A stretch of 44,715 bases of DNA from contig JAFZXN010000008.1 in assembly GCA_017616695.1 (NCBI GenBank), positions 1-44,715 on the forward strand. The letters are read 5' to 3'. Origin of the DNA: Clostridia bacterium. Its GTDB lineage: Bacteria > Bacillota > Clostridia > Christensenellales > Borkfalkiaceae. Under the pieces are notes generated by a model that did no database searches, had not been told where the DNA came from, and was given only the letters and a program-made list of their open reading frames with translations. Shown in pieces: positions 35,243-44,704 of the stretch. The stretch's first letter is position 1, and the number at the start of each line of letters is the position of its first letter. The position numbers and the translations under genes are program-made.

Positions 35243-36097
35243 ATGCTCGGTTTTATAAATATCAACAAAGACAGGGGCGTGTCGTCCGCGCTCGTGGTGA
35301 ATAAGATCAAAAAGGCGTTAAAGGCTAAGTGCGGGCATATGGGAACGCTCGATCCGCTTGCCGACGGAGTTTTGCCCGTCGGCGTCGGTCAGGCTACCCG
35401 TATGTTCGACGTTTTGCTTGACAAAAAAAAGACTTATCTCGCGGAATTTGATTTTTCGTTCACTACGCCGTCGCTGGACCTCGAAACGAAAGAATCTTTA
35501 AGATCGCCGTTTTTGCCGACTGAAAGCGATATAAACGCCGTTTTGCCGTCGCTTACAGGCGAGATCGAGCAGATACCGCCGTCGTATTCGGCAAAGTTCG
35601 TCGACGGTAGCCGCAGTTATAAACTTGCGCGCCGCGGCGTAGAGGTGGAACTTCCGCCCAAAAAGATAACCGTCTTTTCGCTTAAAACGGTCGATAAGCT
35701 GTCCGAAAGCCGTTATACTTTCGAGATATGCTGTTCGTCGGGGACGTATATCCGCTCGATAGTGAGAGATATGGCTTTAAAACTCGGCGTTTGCGGCGTC
35801 ATGACGGGGCTTACACGCACAAAAAGCGGCGCTTTTACTATAGAAAACTCCGTAAAATTGTCGGAATTTCTCGCCGCGGAAGATAAATCGAAGTATCTTA
35901 TCCCGCCCGATTCCGTAGTCGATTATCCCGCGGCGGAACTTTCCGCGACGGAAGCGAAAAGGCTGCTCGACGGGCTGTACGACGTCTTTCCGTTTGCCGA
36001 CGGGACTTACAGATTTTATTCGGAAGGAAACTTTCTCGGTATCGGCGCGGTAAGCGGCGGTATCATCGGCATAAAAGCTTATATAAGAGACCTATGA
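35243..36097 (+). CDS. truB: tRNA pseudouridine(55) synthase TruB
   Basis: TruB makes pseudouridine 55 in the T-loop of tRNAs. The 284-aa protein has the family opening GFININKDRGVSSALVVNKIK and the catalytic Asp in GHMGTLDPLADGVLPVGVG near residue 39. PPSYSAKFVDGSRSYKLARRG and the SGTYIRSIVRDM motif follow, with a short C-terminal domain. The start is preceded by TTAATTTTCTATG with no Shine-Dalgarno. It overlaps ribF by 4 bp (ATGA). Confidence 0.96.
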   Translation: MLGFININKDRGVSSALVVNKIKKALKAKCGHMGTLDPLADGVLPVGVGQATRMFDVLLDKKKTYLAEFDFSFTTPSLDLETKESLRSPFLPTESDINAVLPSLTGEIEQIPPSYSAKFVDGSRSYKLARRGVEVELPPKKITVFSLKTVDKLSESRYTFEICCSSGTYIRSIVRDMALKLGVCGVMTGLTRTKSGAFTIENSVKLSEFLAAEDKSKYLIPPDSVVDYPAAELSATEAKRLLDGLYDVFPFADGTYRFYSEGNFLGIGAVSGGIIGIKAYIRDL

Positions 36098-36972
36098 TCA
36101 CAGAAAGTCTTTACAAAAAAGCCGAATGCGGCGCCGTCATAGCCCTCGGAAGGTTCGACGGATTGCATTTAGGGCATAAACTCGTCGTCGAAAAGGCGAA
36201 AGAGCTTGCGAAAACTTGCAACGCGAAAGTTGCTCTTTTTACCCTCAAAAAGCAAAAAGGTGCGCGCTCTTTGATATTTTCGTTTGAAGAACTTTCCTTA
36301 AAAGCCGGATCTTTGGGGATAGACGAGCTTATTTATGCCGAGGAAACGCCAGAGCTTTTCGGTATGGATAAAGACGAATTTTTATCCCTCGTTATTAAAA
36401 ACCGCAAGCCGCTCGGGTTCGTTTTCGGCGAAGATTATACCTTCGGAAAGGACAGAGCGGGCGACGCCGGATATCTCGCCGATCGTTGCGAAAAATTGGG
36501 TATTCCCTATAAAAAAGTGCCTATTTTGACCGAAAACGGGCAAAAAATATCGTCCACCGCCGTAAAAGAACTTTTAAAAGTCGGCGATATCGAAAGTGCG
36601 GACAGAATGCTCGGCGGCGATTATTATATCGTCGGAGAGGTCGTCCACGGCAGGAACGTCGGCACGGGTATGGGTTTCCCGACCATAAACGTTTCTATCG
36701 ACGACACCAAGCTGATACCTTTTGAAGGCGTTTACGAAACGCGCGTCACGGTTTTCGGCAAAACGTATAAAGCGTTGACGTCGATAGGCACGGCTCCGAC
36801 CTTCGTCGGTCGGGAGCTGACCGTCGAAAGCTATCTGAAAGATTTCGATCATAACGCTTACGGCGAAAAAGTAAAAGTCGATTTCAAGCGTTTTTTAAGG
36901 AAAAACGTTGCGTTTTCATCTGAAAACGAGCTTATTTCACAACTGAAAAAGGACTTAAAGATCTATGATTAA
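36094..36972 (+). CDS. ribF: Bifunctional riboflavin kinase/FAD synthetase RibF
   Basis: RibF converts riboflavin to FMN and then FAD. The 292-aa protein has the N-terminal nucleotidyltransferase motif ALGRFDGLHLGHKLVVEKA, with the second motif VFGEDYTFGKD and SSTAVKELL. The C-terminal riboflavin kinase domain carries GRNVGTGMGFPTINV near residue 187. The truB-ribF order is usual. ATGA overlap with truB and 8-bp overlap with the following gene suggest one translation-coupled operon. Confidence 0.95.
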   Translation: MITESLYKKAECGAVIALGRFDGLHLGHKLVVEKAKELAKTCNAKVALFTLKKQKGARSLIFSFEELSLKAGSLGIDELIYAEETPELFGMDKDEFLSLVIKNRKPLGFVFGEDYTFGKDRAGDAGYLADRCEKLGIPYKKVPILTENGQKISSTAVKELLKVGDIESADRMLGGDYYIVGEVVHGRNVGTGMGFPTINVSIDDTKLIPFEGVYETRVTVFGKTYKALTSIGTAPTFVGRELTVESYLKDFDHNAYGEKVKVDFKRFLRKNVAFSSENELISQLKKDLKIYD

Positions 36973-37813
36973 ATTCGGACCGAGCGGCGCCGCCGACAGA
37001 TTTTACCTTGAAGGAAACAAACACACCGAACAGATGCCCGTTTGGATAAAAGATAACGGGCTCGACTGCTTTGAGTATTCTTTCGGACGCGGCGTAAACG
37101 TGGGCGAAGCCAAAGCCGCTTCTATAAAGAGCGCGTTTGAAACGTGCGGCGTGGAGATAAGCGTTCACGCGCCGTATTTTATCAATCTCGCCACGCCCGA
37201 AGACGAAAAGGCCGTCAATTCTTTCAATTATATATTGTCGTCCGCCGTGACGGGCAGGGCGATGGGCGCAAACCGCGTGGTTTTTCACCCTGCGTCACAA
37301 GGAAAAGAAACGCGTGACGTTACCGTGAAAAGGACCGTCGAAAGGCTCAAGGAGCTGAAAGTCGTTATAACCGAACACGGGCTCGAAGATATCAAATTCT
37401 GCCCCGAAACTATGGGCAAACTCGCGCAGATAGGAACTATCGAGGAGATAACCGATTTTTGCACGCTCGCCGATTTTTATTACCCGTGCGTGGATTTCGG
37501 GCACGTCAACGCGCGCGAGCAAGGCAGTTTAAAGACGAAGGAAGACTACCTTACAAGGCTTAATTATATGATAAATATTTTAGGCTACGAAAAGGTCAAA
37601 AATATGCACGTTCACTTCTCGAAAATAGAGTATTCGTCAAAGGGCGAGGTAAGACACCTTACCTTTGCCGACGACGTTTTCGGCCCTGAACCCACCCCGT
37701 TTATACAAGCTTTAATTGAATTGAAGCTCGAACCATACGTCGTCTGCGAGTCCGACGGCACCCAAGCCGACGACGCAAAGACCTTAAAAGATCTCTATTC
37801 GCAAAATGCATAA
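36965..37813 (+). CDS. Endonuclease IV-like TIM-barrel protein (Nfo family)
   Basis: A 282-aa protein of the AP endonuclease family 2. Most of the three-zinc ligands of Nfo have counterparts: SVHAPYF, VVFHPAS, FCPETMGK, CVDFGHVNA, MHVHFS and VCESDG. At the D-x-H ligand pair the sequence is EVRH followed by LTFADD, so the usual Asp seems to be Val. This matches a clostridial subgroup annotated as deoxyribonuclease IV whose activity is less certain than classical Nfo. Repair of abasic sites is the likely role. It overlaps ribF by 8 bp and ends the + strand block facing groEL. Confidence 0.85.
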   Translation: MIKFGPSGAADRFYLEGNKHTEQMPVWIKDNGLDCFEYSFGRGVNVGEAKAASIKSAFETCGVEISVHAPYFINLATPEDEKAVNSFNYILSSAVTGRAMGANRVVFHPASQGKETRDVTVKRTVERLKELKVVITEHGLEDIKFCPETMGKLAQIGTIEEITDFCTLADFYYPCVDFGHVNAREQGSLKTKEDYLTRLNYMINILGYEKVKNMHVHFSKIEYSSKGEVRHLTFADDVFGPEPTPFIQALIELKLEPYVVCESDGTQADDAKTLKDLYSQNA

Positions 37814-37902
37814 TAATCCGCAAAATCATTGATTATAACGCAAATTTTAAATATTTTTATGTCAGACATAACAAATATTATATCATAATTTAGGCAAAAA
37901 AA
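37814..37902. other. Convergent intergenic stretch between the Nfo-like gene and the groESL terminator
   Basis: AT-rich DNA with no open frame and no clear + strand terminator for the Nfo-like gene. The right edge supplies the T run of the minus-strand groESL terminator. Confidence 0.5.
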
Positions 37903-37928
37903 GGGCTGTCGCTTAGAAGCGACAGCCC
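37896..37928 (-). terminator. Terminator of the groESL operon
   Basis: A perfect 10-bp stem, GGGCTGTCGC / GCGACAGCCC (37903-37912 with 37919-37928), with a 7-T run on the minus strand. It lies about 250 bp after the groEL stop, leaving a long structured 3' UTR. Confidence 0.88.
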
Positions 37929-37960
37929 TTAGAATTATAGCTGAAGTTAGTTTTACAATT

Positions 37961-38170
37961 TACTGAAAGCGTAAGACAAGATTGATTCTTGTCGTTAAAC
38001 CGCTCCGACCTATAGTCTAACGACTTTTTCTTGCAACGCAAGAAAAAGTGTTAATCTAATTATATAATTACGCCGAGAGCGGTAGACGAGATTGATTCTT
38101 GTCGTAAACCGCTCACGACATCTAAGCTCTAACGACTTTTTGTTTGCCTCTGCAAACAAAAAGTGTTAAT
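37961..38170 (-). repeat. Two tandem copies of a structured element in the groEL 3' UTR
   Basis: The copies end at 38055 and 38170 with a period of about 111-115 bp. Each, read on the + strand, has an AGCG...CGCT outer stem around GAC(A/G)AGA-TTGAT-TCTTGTC, then a spacer, CTAACGACTTTTT and a long hairpin ending in GTTAAT. The long hairpin is 12 bp in the distal copy (38023-38049) and 13 bp in the proximal copy (38135-38164). The stems differ by paired changes (CTTGC/GCAAG versus GTTTGC/GCAAAC), which indicates selection for structure. GTCGTTA can also pair with TAACGAC in the distal copy, giving an alternative fold. There is no open frame. Confidence 0.82.
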
Positions 38171-38175
38171 TTTTT

Positions 38176-39825
<1,650 letters not shown>

Positions 39826-39843
39826 TTATCGAATTTCGACTTA

Positions 39844-40131
39844 TCAAAGTTCCACGATAGCCAGAATATCGCTTTGGCGGATTATCGTAAACTCTTTTCC
39901 GTCGACCTTGAAATCGCTTCCCGAATACTTGGAATACAAAACTACGTCACCGACTTTTACTTGCATGGTGACTTCTTTCCCGTCGATGATCCCGCCGGGG
40001 CCGACGGCTACGACCTTAGCGGTCTCCTGCTTTTCTTGTGCGCTCGAAGGAAGTATGAAACCGCTTTTCGTGGTCTCTTCTTTGCCCGTGGGCTCTACTA
40101 CCACCTTGTCAAATAGGGGTTTGATGTTCAT
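39844..40131 (-). CDS. groES: 10 kDa co-chaperonin GroES
   Basis: GroES is the heptameric lid of GroEL. The 95-aa protein starts MNIKPLFDKVVVEP, has the mobile loop EETTKSGFILPSSAQEK, and VGDVVLYSKYSGSDFK with a DILAIVEL end. The open frame extends further upstream, but AGGAGG eight bases before the ATG at 40131 and the conserved N-terminus fix the start. It is the first gene of the groESL operon. Confidence 0.97.
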   Translation of the reverse strand: MNIKPLFDKVVVEPTGKEETTKSGFILPSSAQEKQETAKVVAVGPGGIIDGKEVTMQVKVGDVVLYSKYSGSDFKVDGKEFTIIRQSDILAIVEL

Positions 40132-40163
40132 ATTTATGCCTCCTGAAACAGTTTTTTCGATTT

Positions 40164-40190
40164 TTGGCACTCGATTGCCTCGATTGCTAA
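40164..40190. promoter_or_regulatory. CIRCE operator for HrcA
   Basis: On the minus strand TTAGCAaTC-N9-GAGTGCcAA matches the CIRCE consensus TTAGCACTC-N9-GAGTGCTAA with one mismatch per arm. It overlaps the predicted start site of the groES promoter, the standard place for HrcA repression. hrcA is not in the window. Confidence 0.9.
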
Positions 40191-40194
40191 CTTT

Positions 40195-40222
40195 ATTATA
40201 ATACATTTTATCCGTTTGTCAA
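40195..40222 (-). promoter_or_regulatory. Promoter of groESL
   Basis: On the minus strand TTGACA (40217-40222), a 16-bp spacer and TATAAT (40195-40200), both consensus. The start site would lie within the CIRCE element. Confidence 0.88.
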
Positions 40223-40313
40223 TACAAATAGGACAAATAATTGAAATTTTTTTTAAAAATTTTGTCAAAACGAAAAAAATATTCTTCGCTTAAACAAAAT
40301 AACCGTTATGCTG

Positions 40314-40342
40314 TTGCAAATATCGCTTGTTTATGCTAAAAT
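40314..40342 (+). promoter_or_regulatory. Promoter of the dCMP deaminase gene
   Basis: TTGCAA (40314-40319), 17-bp spacer, TGC then TAAAAT (40337-40342). It is divergent from the groESL promoter. The A/T-rich 90 bp between them may serve both. Confidence 0.75.
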
Positions 40343-40428
40343 ATTAATAATTGCGGTTTGATTTAAACAAGCGGCTTTTTCGTTTGTTTTATTTACCGCG
40401 ATATCGCAAAAACGTCGAGGAAAACACT

Positions 40429-40893
40429 ATGGATAAATGGGATAAACGTTTCGTCGAAATGGCAAAAGTCGTAGGCGGTTGGTCGAGTTGTTATCAAAAT
40501 AACCGCCACGTCGGCGCGGTCATAGTAAAAAACAAGCGCGTTCTTACCACGGGCTACAACGGAGCGCCGAGCGGAGTGGAAAGCTGCCTTGATAAAGGCG
40601 AGTGTTTAAGAAGAAAACTCAATATCCCCAGCGGCACGCGTCACGAACTTTGCTACGCCGTTCACGCCGAGCAGAACGCTATCTGTCAGGCGGCGAAACT
40701 CGGGATATCTCTCGAAGGCTCCACGCTGTATTGTACTCATCAGCCCTGCACGATCTGCTGCAGAATGATTATTAATTCCGGCATAACCCGCGTCGTGTAC
40801 GTCGAAGGCTATCCGGACGAATTTTCTTTGCAGCTCTTTGCCGAGGCGGGCATCGAATTAATAAAATACCAAGAGGAAACCGAAGATGAATGA
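40429..40893 (+). CDS. dCMP deaminase family protein (ComEB-like)
   Basis: A 154-aa zinc-dependent cytidine/deoxycytidylate deaminase. Zinc and catalytic motifs are VHAEQNA (H and Glu, near residue 80) and QPCTICCRMI (two Cys, near 105). The YNGAPSGVESC substrate loop is typical of dCMP deaminase, which supplies dUMP for thymidylate synthesis. The open frame extends back to 40351, but the GAGG site and conserved MDKWDKRF N-terminus favour 40429. It overlaps the cyclophilin gene by 8 bp. Confidence 0.93.
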   Translation: MDKWDKRFVEMAKVVGGWSSCYQNNRHVGAVIVKNKRVLTTGYNGAPSGVESCLDKGECLRRKLNIPSGTRHELCYAVHAEQNAICQAAKLGISLEGSTLYCTHQPCTICCRMIINSGITRVVYVEGYPDEFSLQLFAEAGIELIKYQEETEDE

Positions 40894-41404
40894 ACCTATC
40901 GTAACTCTTAACACCAACAGGGGCGTTATCAAGCTCGAGCTTTACCCTGCGATCGCTCCCAATACCGTCAATAATTTCATTTCTCTCGTTAAAAAGGGTT
41001 TTTATAACGGGTTGATATTCCACCGCGTTATCGAAGGTTTTATGATCCAGGGCGGCGATCCGAAAGGCGTCGGCAGCGGCGGCCCCGGCTATACCATAAA
41101 GGGCGAATTTTACTCGAACGGTTTCAAAAAGAACGACCTTAAACACGAGCGCGGCGTTATCTCAATGGCGCGGGCGATGAATCCGAATTCCGCCGGCTCG
41201 CAGTTTTTTATTATGCATTCCGCTTCGCCGCACCTTGACGGCGAGTACGCCGCTTTCGGTAAGGTGATCGAGGGTATCGAAGTCGTTGATAAAATAGCGA
41301 CTACCCGCACCGATTATTCCGACAGGCCTTTGGAAAGGCAGGTCATAGAAAGCGCCACGGTCGAAACTTTCGGCGTGGACTACCCCGAACCGACGAAAGC
41401 GTGA
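40886..41404 (+). CDS. Peptidyl-prolyl cis-trans isomerase, cyclophilin type
   Basis: A 172-aa cytosolic cyclophilin without a signal peptide. Active-site motifs are FHRVIEGFMIQGGDPKGVGSGGPGY (the catalytic Arg lies in FHRV), SQFFIMHSASPHLDGEYAAFGKVIEG and the MARAMNPNSAGSQ loop. It accelerates prolyl isomerisation in protein folding. It overlaps the dCMP deaminase gene by 8 bp, so it is co-translated. Location next to groESL may be incidental. Confidence 0.94.
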   Translation: MNEPIVTLNTNRGVIKLELYPAIAPNTVNNFISLVKKGFYNGLIFHRVIEGFMIQGGDPKGVGSGGPGYTIKGEFYSNGFKKNDLKHERGVISMARAMNPNSAGSQFFIMHSASPHLDGEYAAFGKVIEGIEVVDKIATTRTDYSDRPLERQVIESATVETFGVDYPEPTKA

Positions 41405-41511
41405 TTTTATAACCCGCTTTTAATAGAAATATCCGACGTAATTATATATTACCGTTTTTCATTCACGTTTTTTTCGGCGGCGGCATATATCGGAACGGAG
41501 AAACTTTATTA

Positions 41512-42336
41512 TTGATATCCGATCTTCATAACGATTTTCCGACGGCGAAAGACTATTTGAACGTGCTCGAAAATTATTCCAAAAGCCGCCACGAGATAGT
41601 CGGGGCGGTATTTAAGGGCAAGCGAAGTTACGAAGAGTGCTACGAGCTTGCCGAAAGCCTTTTTCATTTCAAATCCGATAACGTTTATTTGGCTTACGAG
41701 GATTTTTCATACGACGTAAGTTATAAAAAGCTTGAAAAAATGCTCGATCTTGAGCCTGTTTACGTTACTTTGACCTGGAACGGCGATTGCGTTACCGGCG
41801 GCGGCGCGGGCAGCGAGAACGGGCTTACGCGGCGCGGAAGGGACATGATAAAGCTTTTAAACGAACGCGGTATTTTCGTAGACCTTGCTCATTTAAGTAA
41901 ACGCGGGTTTTACGAGGTCGTCGATATAGCCGAAAAAGTCCTCTGCTCTCACACGGCTTTTTGCGGCGTAAACGAGCATATAAGGAATCTCGACGACGAT
42001 CAGTTAAGAGTTCTCGGCGAAAAAAACGCTTTCGTCGGGCTTGCGTTTTATCCGTATTTTTTGAACGGAACGGCGCGCGCCGACGTAAACGACGTAGTAA
42101 AACATATCGATCATTTCGTCGCTCTGTTCGGCGACGAGCGGCTTTGCGTCGGCTCCGATTTTTACGGCTGCGAAGTCTATCCCGAAAATATGAGCGATTA
42201 CTCTTTCGAGGGAGTATTGCGCAAAAAGCTTTATGCCGCGGGATATTCCGTCGGAAGCGTCGACAGAATTCTTTTTGACAATCTTGCGGCTGTTTTGCTG
42301 AAAAAGCGCGTTGAAATAAAGGGCGGCTTTAAATAA
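41512..42336 (+). CDS. Peptidase M19 family (membrane/renal dipeptidase-like)
   Basis: A 274-aa protein of the zinc dipeptidase family M19, shorter than the usual 310-400 aa. Putative ligands are the N-terminal DLHND (HxD), a Glu in LAYED near residue 62, DLAHLS and LCSHTAFCGV, plus GSDFYG near the C-terminus. No signal peptide is present, so it acts in the cytosol, probably on dipeptides. The start is taken as TTG at 41512, since the frame begins ISDLHND right after it, with GGAG 11 bases upstream; no ATG start would keep the HxD motif. Confidence 0.82.
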   Translation: MISDLHNDFPTAKDYLNVLENYSKSRHEIVGAVFKGKRSYEECYELAESLFHFKSDNVYLAYEDFSYDVSYKKLEKMLDLEPVYVTLTWNGDCVTGGGAGSENGLTRRGRDMIKLLNERGIFVDLAHLSKRGFYEVVDIAEKVLCSHTAFCGVNEHIRNLDDDQLRVLGEKNAFVGLAFYPYFLNGTARADVNDVVKHIDHFVALFGDERLCVGSDFYGCEVYPENMSDYSFEGVLRKKLYAAGYSVGSVDRILFDNLAAVLLKKRVEIKGGFK

Positions 42337-42503
42337 AAAACGCAAATCACGACTTTAAAACGTCGCTACCGGAAACGGGCAATTATTTAGGCGGGGTATT
42401 TACCCACGCGGCAGACTTTTTCGACTTTATCGCACGTATTTTTCGTATCGGAGAATACGCGCTTTACTTTTACGGATACGACCGATTTTAAGGAGAACGA
42501 AAT

Positions 42504-44237
42504 ATGGATCACAAAATGGCGTACAACGAATGGCTCTCTTCGCCGAAGATGACTGCGGCGGGCGTCGAAGAGCTTAAATCCGTGTCGGGCGACGAGAGCG
42601 CTATCGAATACCGTTTCGGCGCCGAACTCAAATTCGGCACGGCGGGTATGCGCGGGCTTATCGGCATGGGCACGAATATGATGAACGAATTTACCGTGAT
42701 GCGCGCGACCAAAGGCCTTGCGGAATACGTGCGTTCTTTGGGAAAATACGCTCTTGATAGAGGCGTAGCCATTTCTTACGATACGAGAAGAATGAGCGAA
42801 AGGTTTGCTTGCGCGGCGGCGGGCGTTCTTATAAAAAACGGCATAAAAGTTTATATTTACGAGCACGGCAGGCCCGTTCCGATGTTAAGTTACGCGGTCA
42901 GAAAGCTCAACGCGATAGCCGGAATAATGATAACCGCCAGCCATAATCCGAAAGAATATAACGGATATAAGGTCTACGGCGAGGACGGGGCGCAGATGTC
43001 TCCCGAGGCGACCGAGGTCGTTGTCGGCTATATTTCTTCTGTGACCGATTATTTTTCGGTGGAGGCCGCGGAGATAGAATCTTCCCAAAAAGCCGACAAG
43101 GCAGGCGCTATCGTCATCGGCAAAAAGTTCGAGCAGGAATATTATAAGGAGCTTTATAAACTGTCGTTATCTCCCGCCGCGGTCAAAAGCGAGGGTAAGA
43201 ACGTCAAGCTCGTCTATACTCCCGTTCACGGAACGGGTTACGTTCCCGTCACTACCGTTTTGAATAAGCTCGGGATAAAGGTGAGCGTAGTCGAAGAGCA
43301 AACGGCTCCCGATCCCGAATTTTCCACGGTGGAACTTCCCAACCCCGAATTCAAAGAAACTTTGTCAATGGGCATAGCCCTTGCCAACAAGATAAAGGCC
43401 GACGTGGTGTTCGGCACCGATCCCGACTGCGACCGTCTCGGCGTGGCTTTAAGAAACGACGACGGAGAATTCGTCGCGCTTTCCGGCAATCAGGTGGGCG
43501 TATTGCTTTTGAACTATATACTTACGCGGCTCAAAGAGGACGGAAAACTTTCTGACGATTGCTTTGCCGTCAAATCCTTCGTTTCGACCAATCTCGCAAA
43601 ATCGGTGTGCGACAGTTTCGGCGTGGAGCTCAAAGAAGTTCCCGTCGGTTTCAAATACATCGGCGAGAAGATAAAGATATCCGAGGAAACGGGCAAGGGC
43701 ACGTTCGTTTTCGGTTTTGAAGAAAGCTGCGGCTACCTCCGCGGAACTCACGCACGCGATAAGGACGCGGTCGTAGCAAGTATGCTTTTTGCCGAACTCG
43801 TCTGCTATTATAAGTCTATAAACGTTACCGTTTTCGAGGTCCTGAACGGGATCTACAAGAAATTCGGTTACTGCATGGATAAGACGGAAAGTATAGCTTA
43901 TAAAGGCCTTTTTGCTATGGACGATATGAAAAAAGCCGTTCAAAACGTTTCGGCCGCAAATCTTACGCGCATAGGCGACCACGTCGTTCTTGCCGTAAGA
44001 AATTACGAGACGGGTGTTCGCCGCGATAAAAACGGCAACGAAACGCCGCTCGAATTCAATAAACTCAATTGTCTTTACTACGAGCTTGAAAACGGTTTCG
44101 TCTGTTTAAGACCGAGCGGGACCGAGCCGAAACTTAAAATATACTATTCCATCGGCGGGCGCGACGGTTTTATGTGCGCGGATATCATCAAAGAGCTTTC
44201 AAATTCGATCGCGTCGATCTTGGGCGCGTCAAAGTAG
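42504..44237 (+). CDS. pgcA: Phospho-sugar mutase (phosphoglucomutase/phosphomannomutase)
   Basis: A 577-aa alpha-D-phosphohexomutase that interconverts glucose-1-phosphate and glucose-6-phosphate (or mannose equivalents). It has FGTAGMRG, the phosphoserine loop ITASHNPKEYNGYKVY (Ser near residue 146), the Mg loop GTDPDCDRLG near 305, the sugar loop FGFEESCGYLRG, and the phosphate-binding RPSGTEPKLKIYY near the C-terminus. Length fits the PgcA-like bacterial group. AAGGAGA fixes the start. The 167-bp gap before it shows no strong promoter. Confidence 0.93.
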   Translation: MDHKMAYNEWLSSPKMTAAGVEELKSVSGDESAIEYRFGAELKFGTAGMRGLIGMGTNMMNEFTVMRATKGLAEYVRSLGKYALDRGVAISYDTRRMSERFACAAAGVLIKNGIKVYIYEHGRPVPMLSYAVRKLNAIAGIMITASHNPKEYNGYKVYGEDGAQMSPEATEVVVGYISSVTDYFSVEAAEIESSQKADKAGAIVIGKKFEQEYYKELYKLSLSPAAVKSEGKNVKLVYTPVHGTGYVPVTTVLNKLGIKVSVVEEQTAPDPEFSTVELPNPEFKETLSMGIALANKIKADVVFGTDPDCDRLGVALRNDDGEFVALSGNQVGVLLLNYILTRLKEDGKLSDDCFAVKSFVSTNLAKSVCDSFGVELKEVPVGFKYIGEKIKISEETGKGTFVFGFEESCGYLRGTHARDKDAVVASMLFAELVCYYKSINVTVFEVLNGIYKKFGYCMDKTESIAYKGLFAMDDMKKAVQNVSAANLTRIGDHVVLAVRNYETGVRRDKNGNETPLEFNKLNCLYYELENGFVCLRPSGTEPKLKIYYSIGGRDGFMCADIIKELSNSIASILGASK

Positions 44238-44361
44238 AGTTTTTTAAGACGATTTTTTCGTTATTTCCTATTATATATAATAACGTATATACGCCGTTGA
44301 AATCATTATAAATAATAAAATAAAAAAAATCGAAAAAATTTTAAAAAATTCAAAAAAATGC

Positions 44362-44390
44362 TTGACTATTATTTTTATAAATGTTATTAT
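44362..44390 (+). promoter_or_regulatory. Strong rRNA-type promoter with A-tract UP element
   Basis: TTGACT (44362-44367), 17-bp spacer, TGT then TATTAT (44385-44390), an extended -10. Upstream bases 44310-44360 are a series of phased A and T tracts, like an UP element of rRNA promoters. Confidence 0.82.
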
Positions 44391-44704
44391 AGATAAGCTC
44401 GCAATCGAGCGATTTGTTTACCGAGCCGTTTCAGCTCGTAATTGAAGATTGACAACTGCATAGTAAAGACGAGAGAGAGGTTTGTAGAAAGCGACTTGGT
44501 TTTTCTTGTAAAAGGGGAAGGCGGAGAGAGCGAATACAAACCGATTGATCAGACTGAATAAAGTACAGAAAGGCAAAAAAAGACTACGCGATCAAAATGA
44601 TCGCAAAGGTTAATACGAAGAAAGCGTATAAAAATAACCGAGAGTCAGAAAGAATTTTTGTAAGGAAGATAATTCGACGAAGCCCAGAAAAGGGCTTTAA
44701 GAAA
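44391..44704 (+). other. Long noncoding leader resembling the pre-23S spacer
   Basis: About 310 purine-rich bases without an open frame. They include GCTCG/CGAGC hairpins (about 44397-44434), a TTGACAACTGCATAG motif (about 44449) like the TTGAAAACTGCATA seen before 23S genes in Clostridia, a GCGATCA/TGATCGC hairpin near 44590, and AAGCCC/GGGCTT (44680-44697) immediately before the putative 23S start. It probably carries antitermination and RNase III processing signals. Confidence 0.6.

Noticed and set aside
37961-38170. Repeats considered as a CRISPR array
   Set aside because: Only two copies, about 110 bp each, internally structured and without uniform spacers or cas genes.
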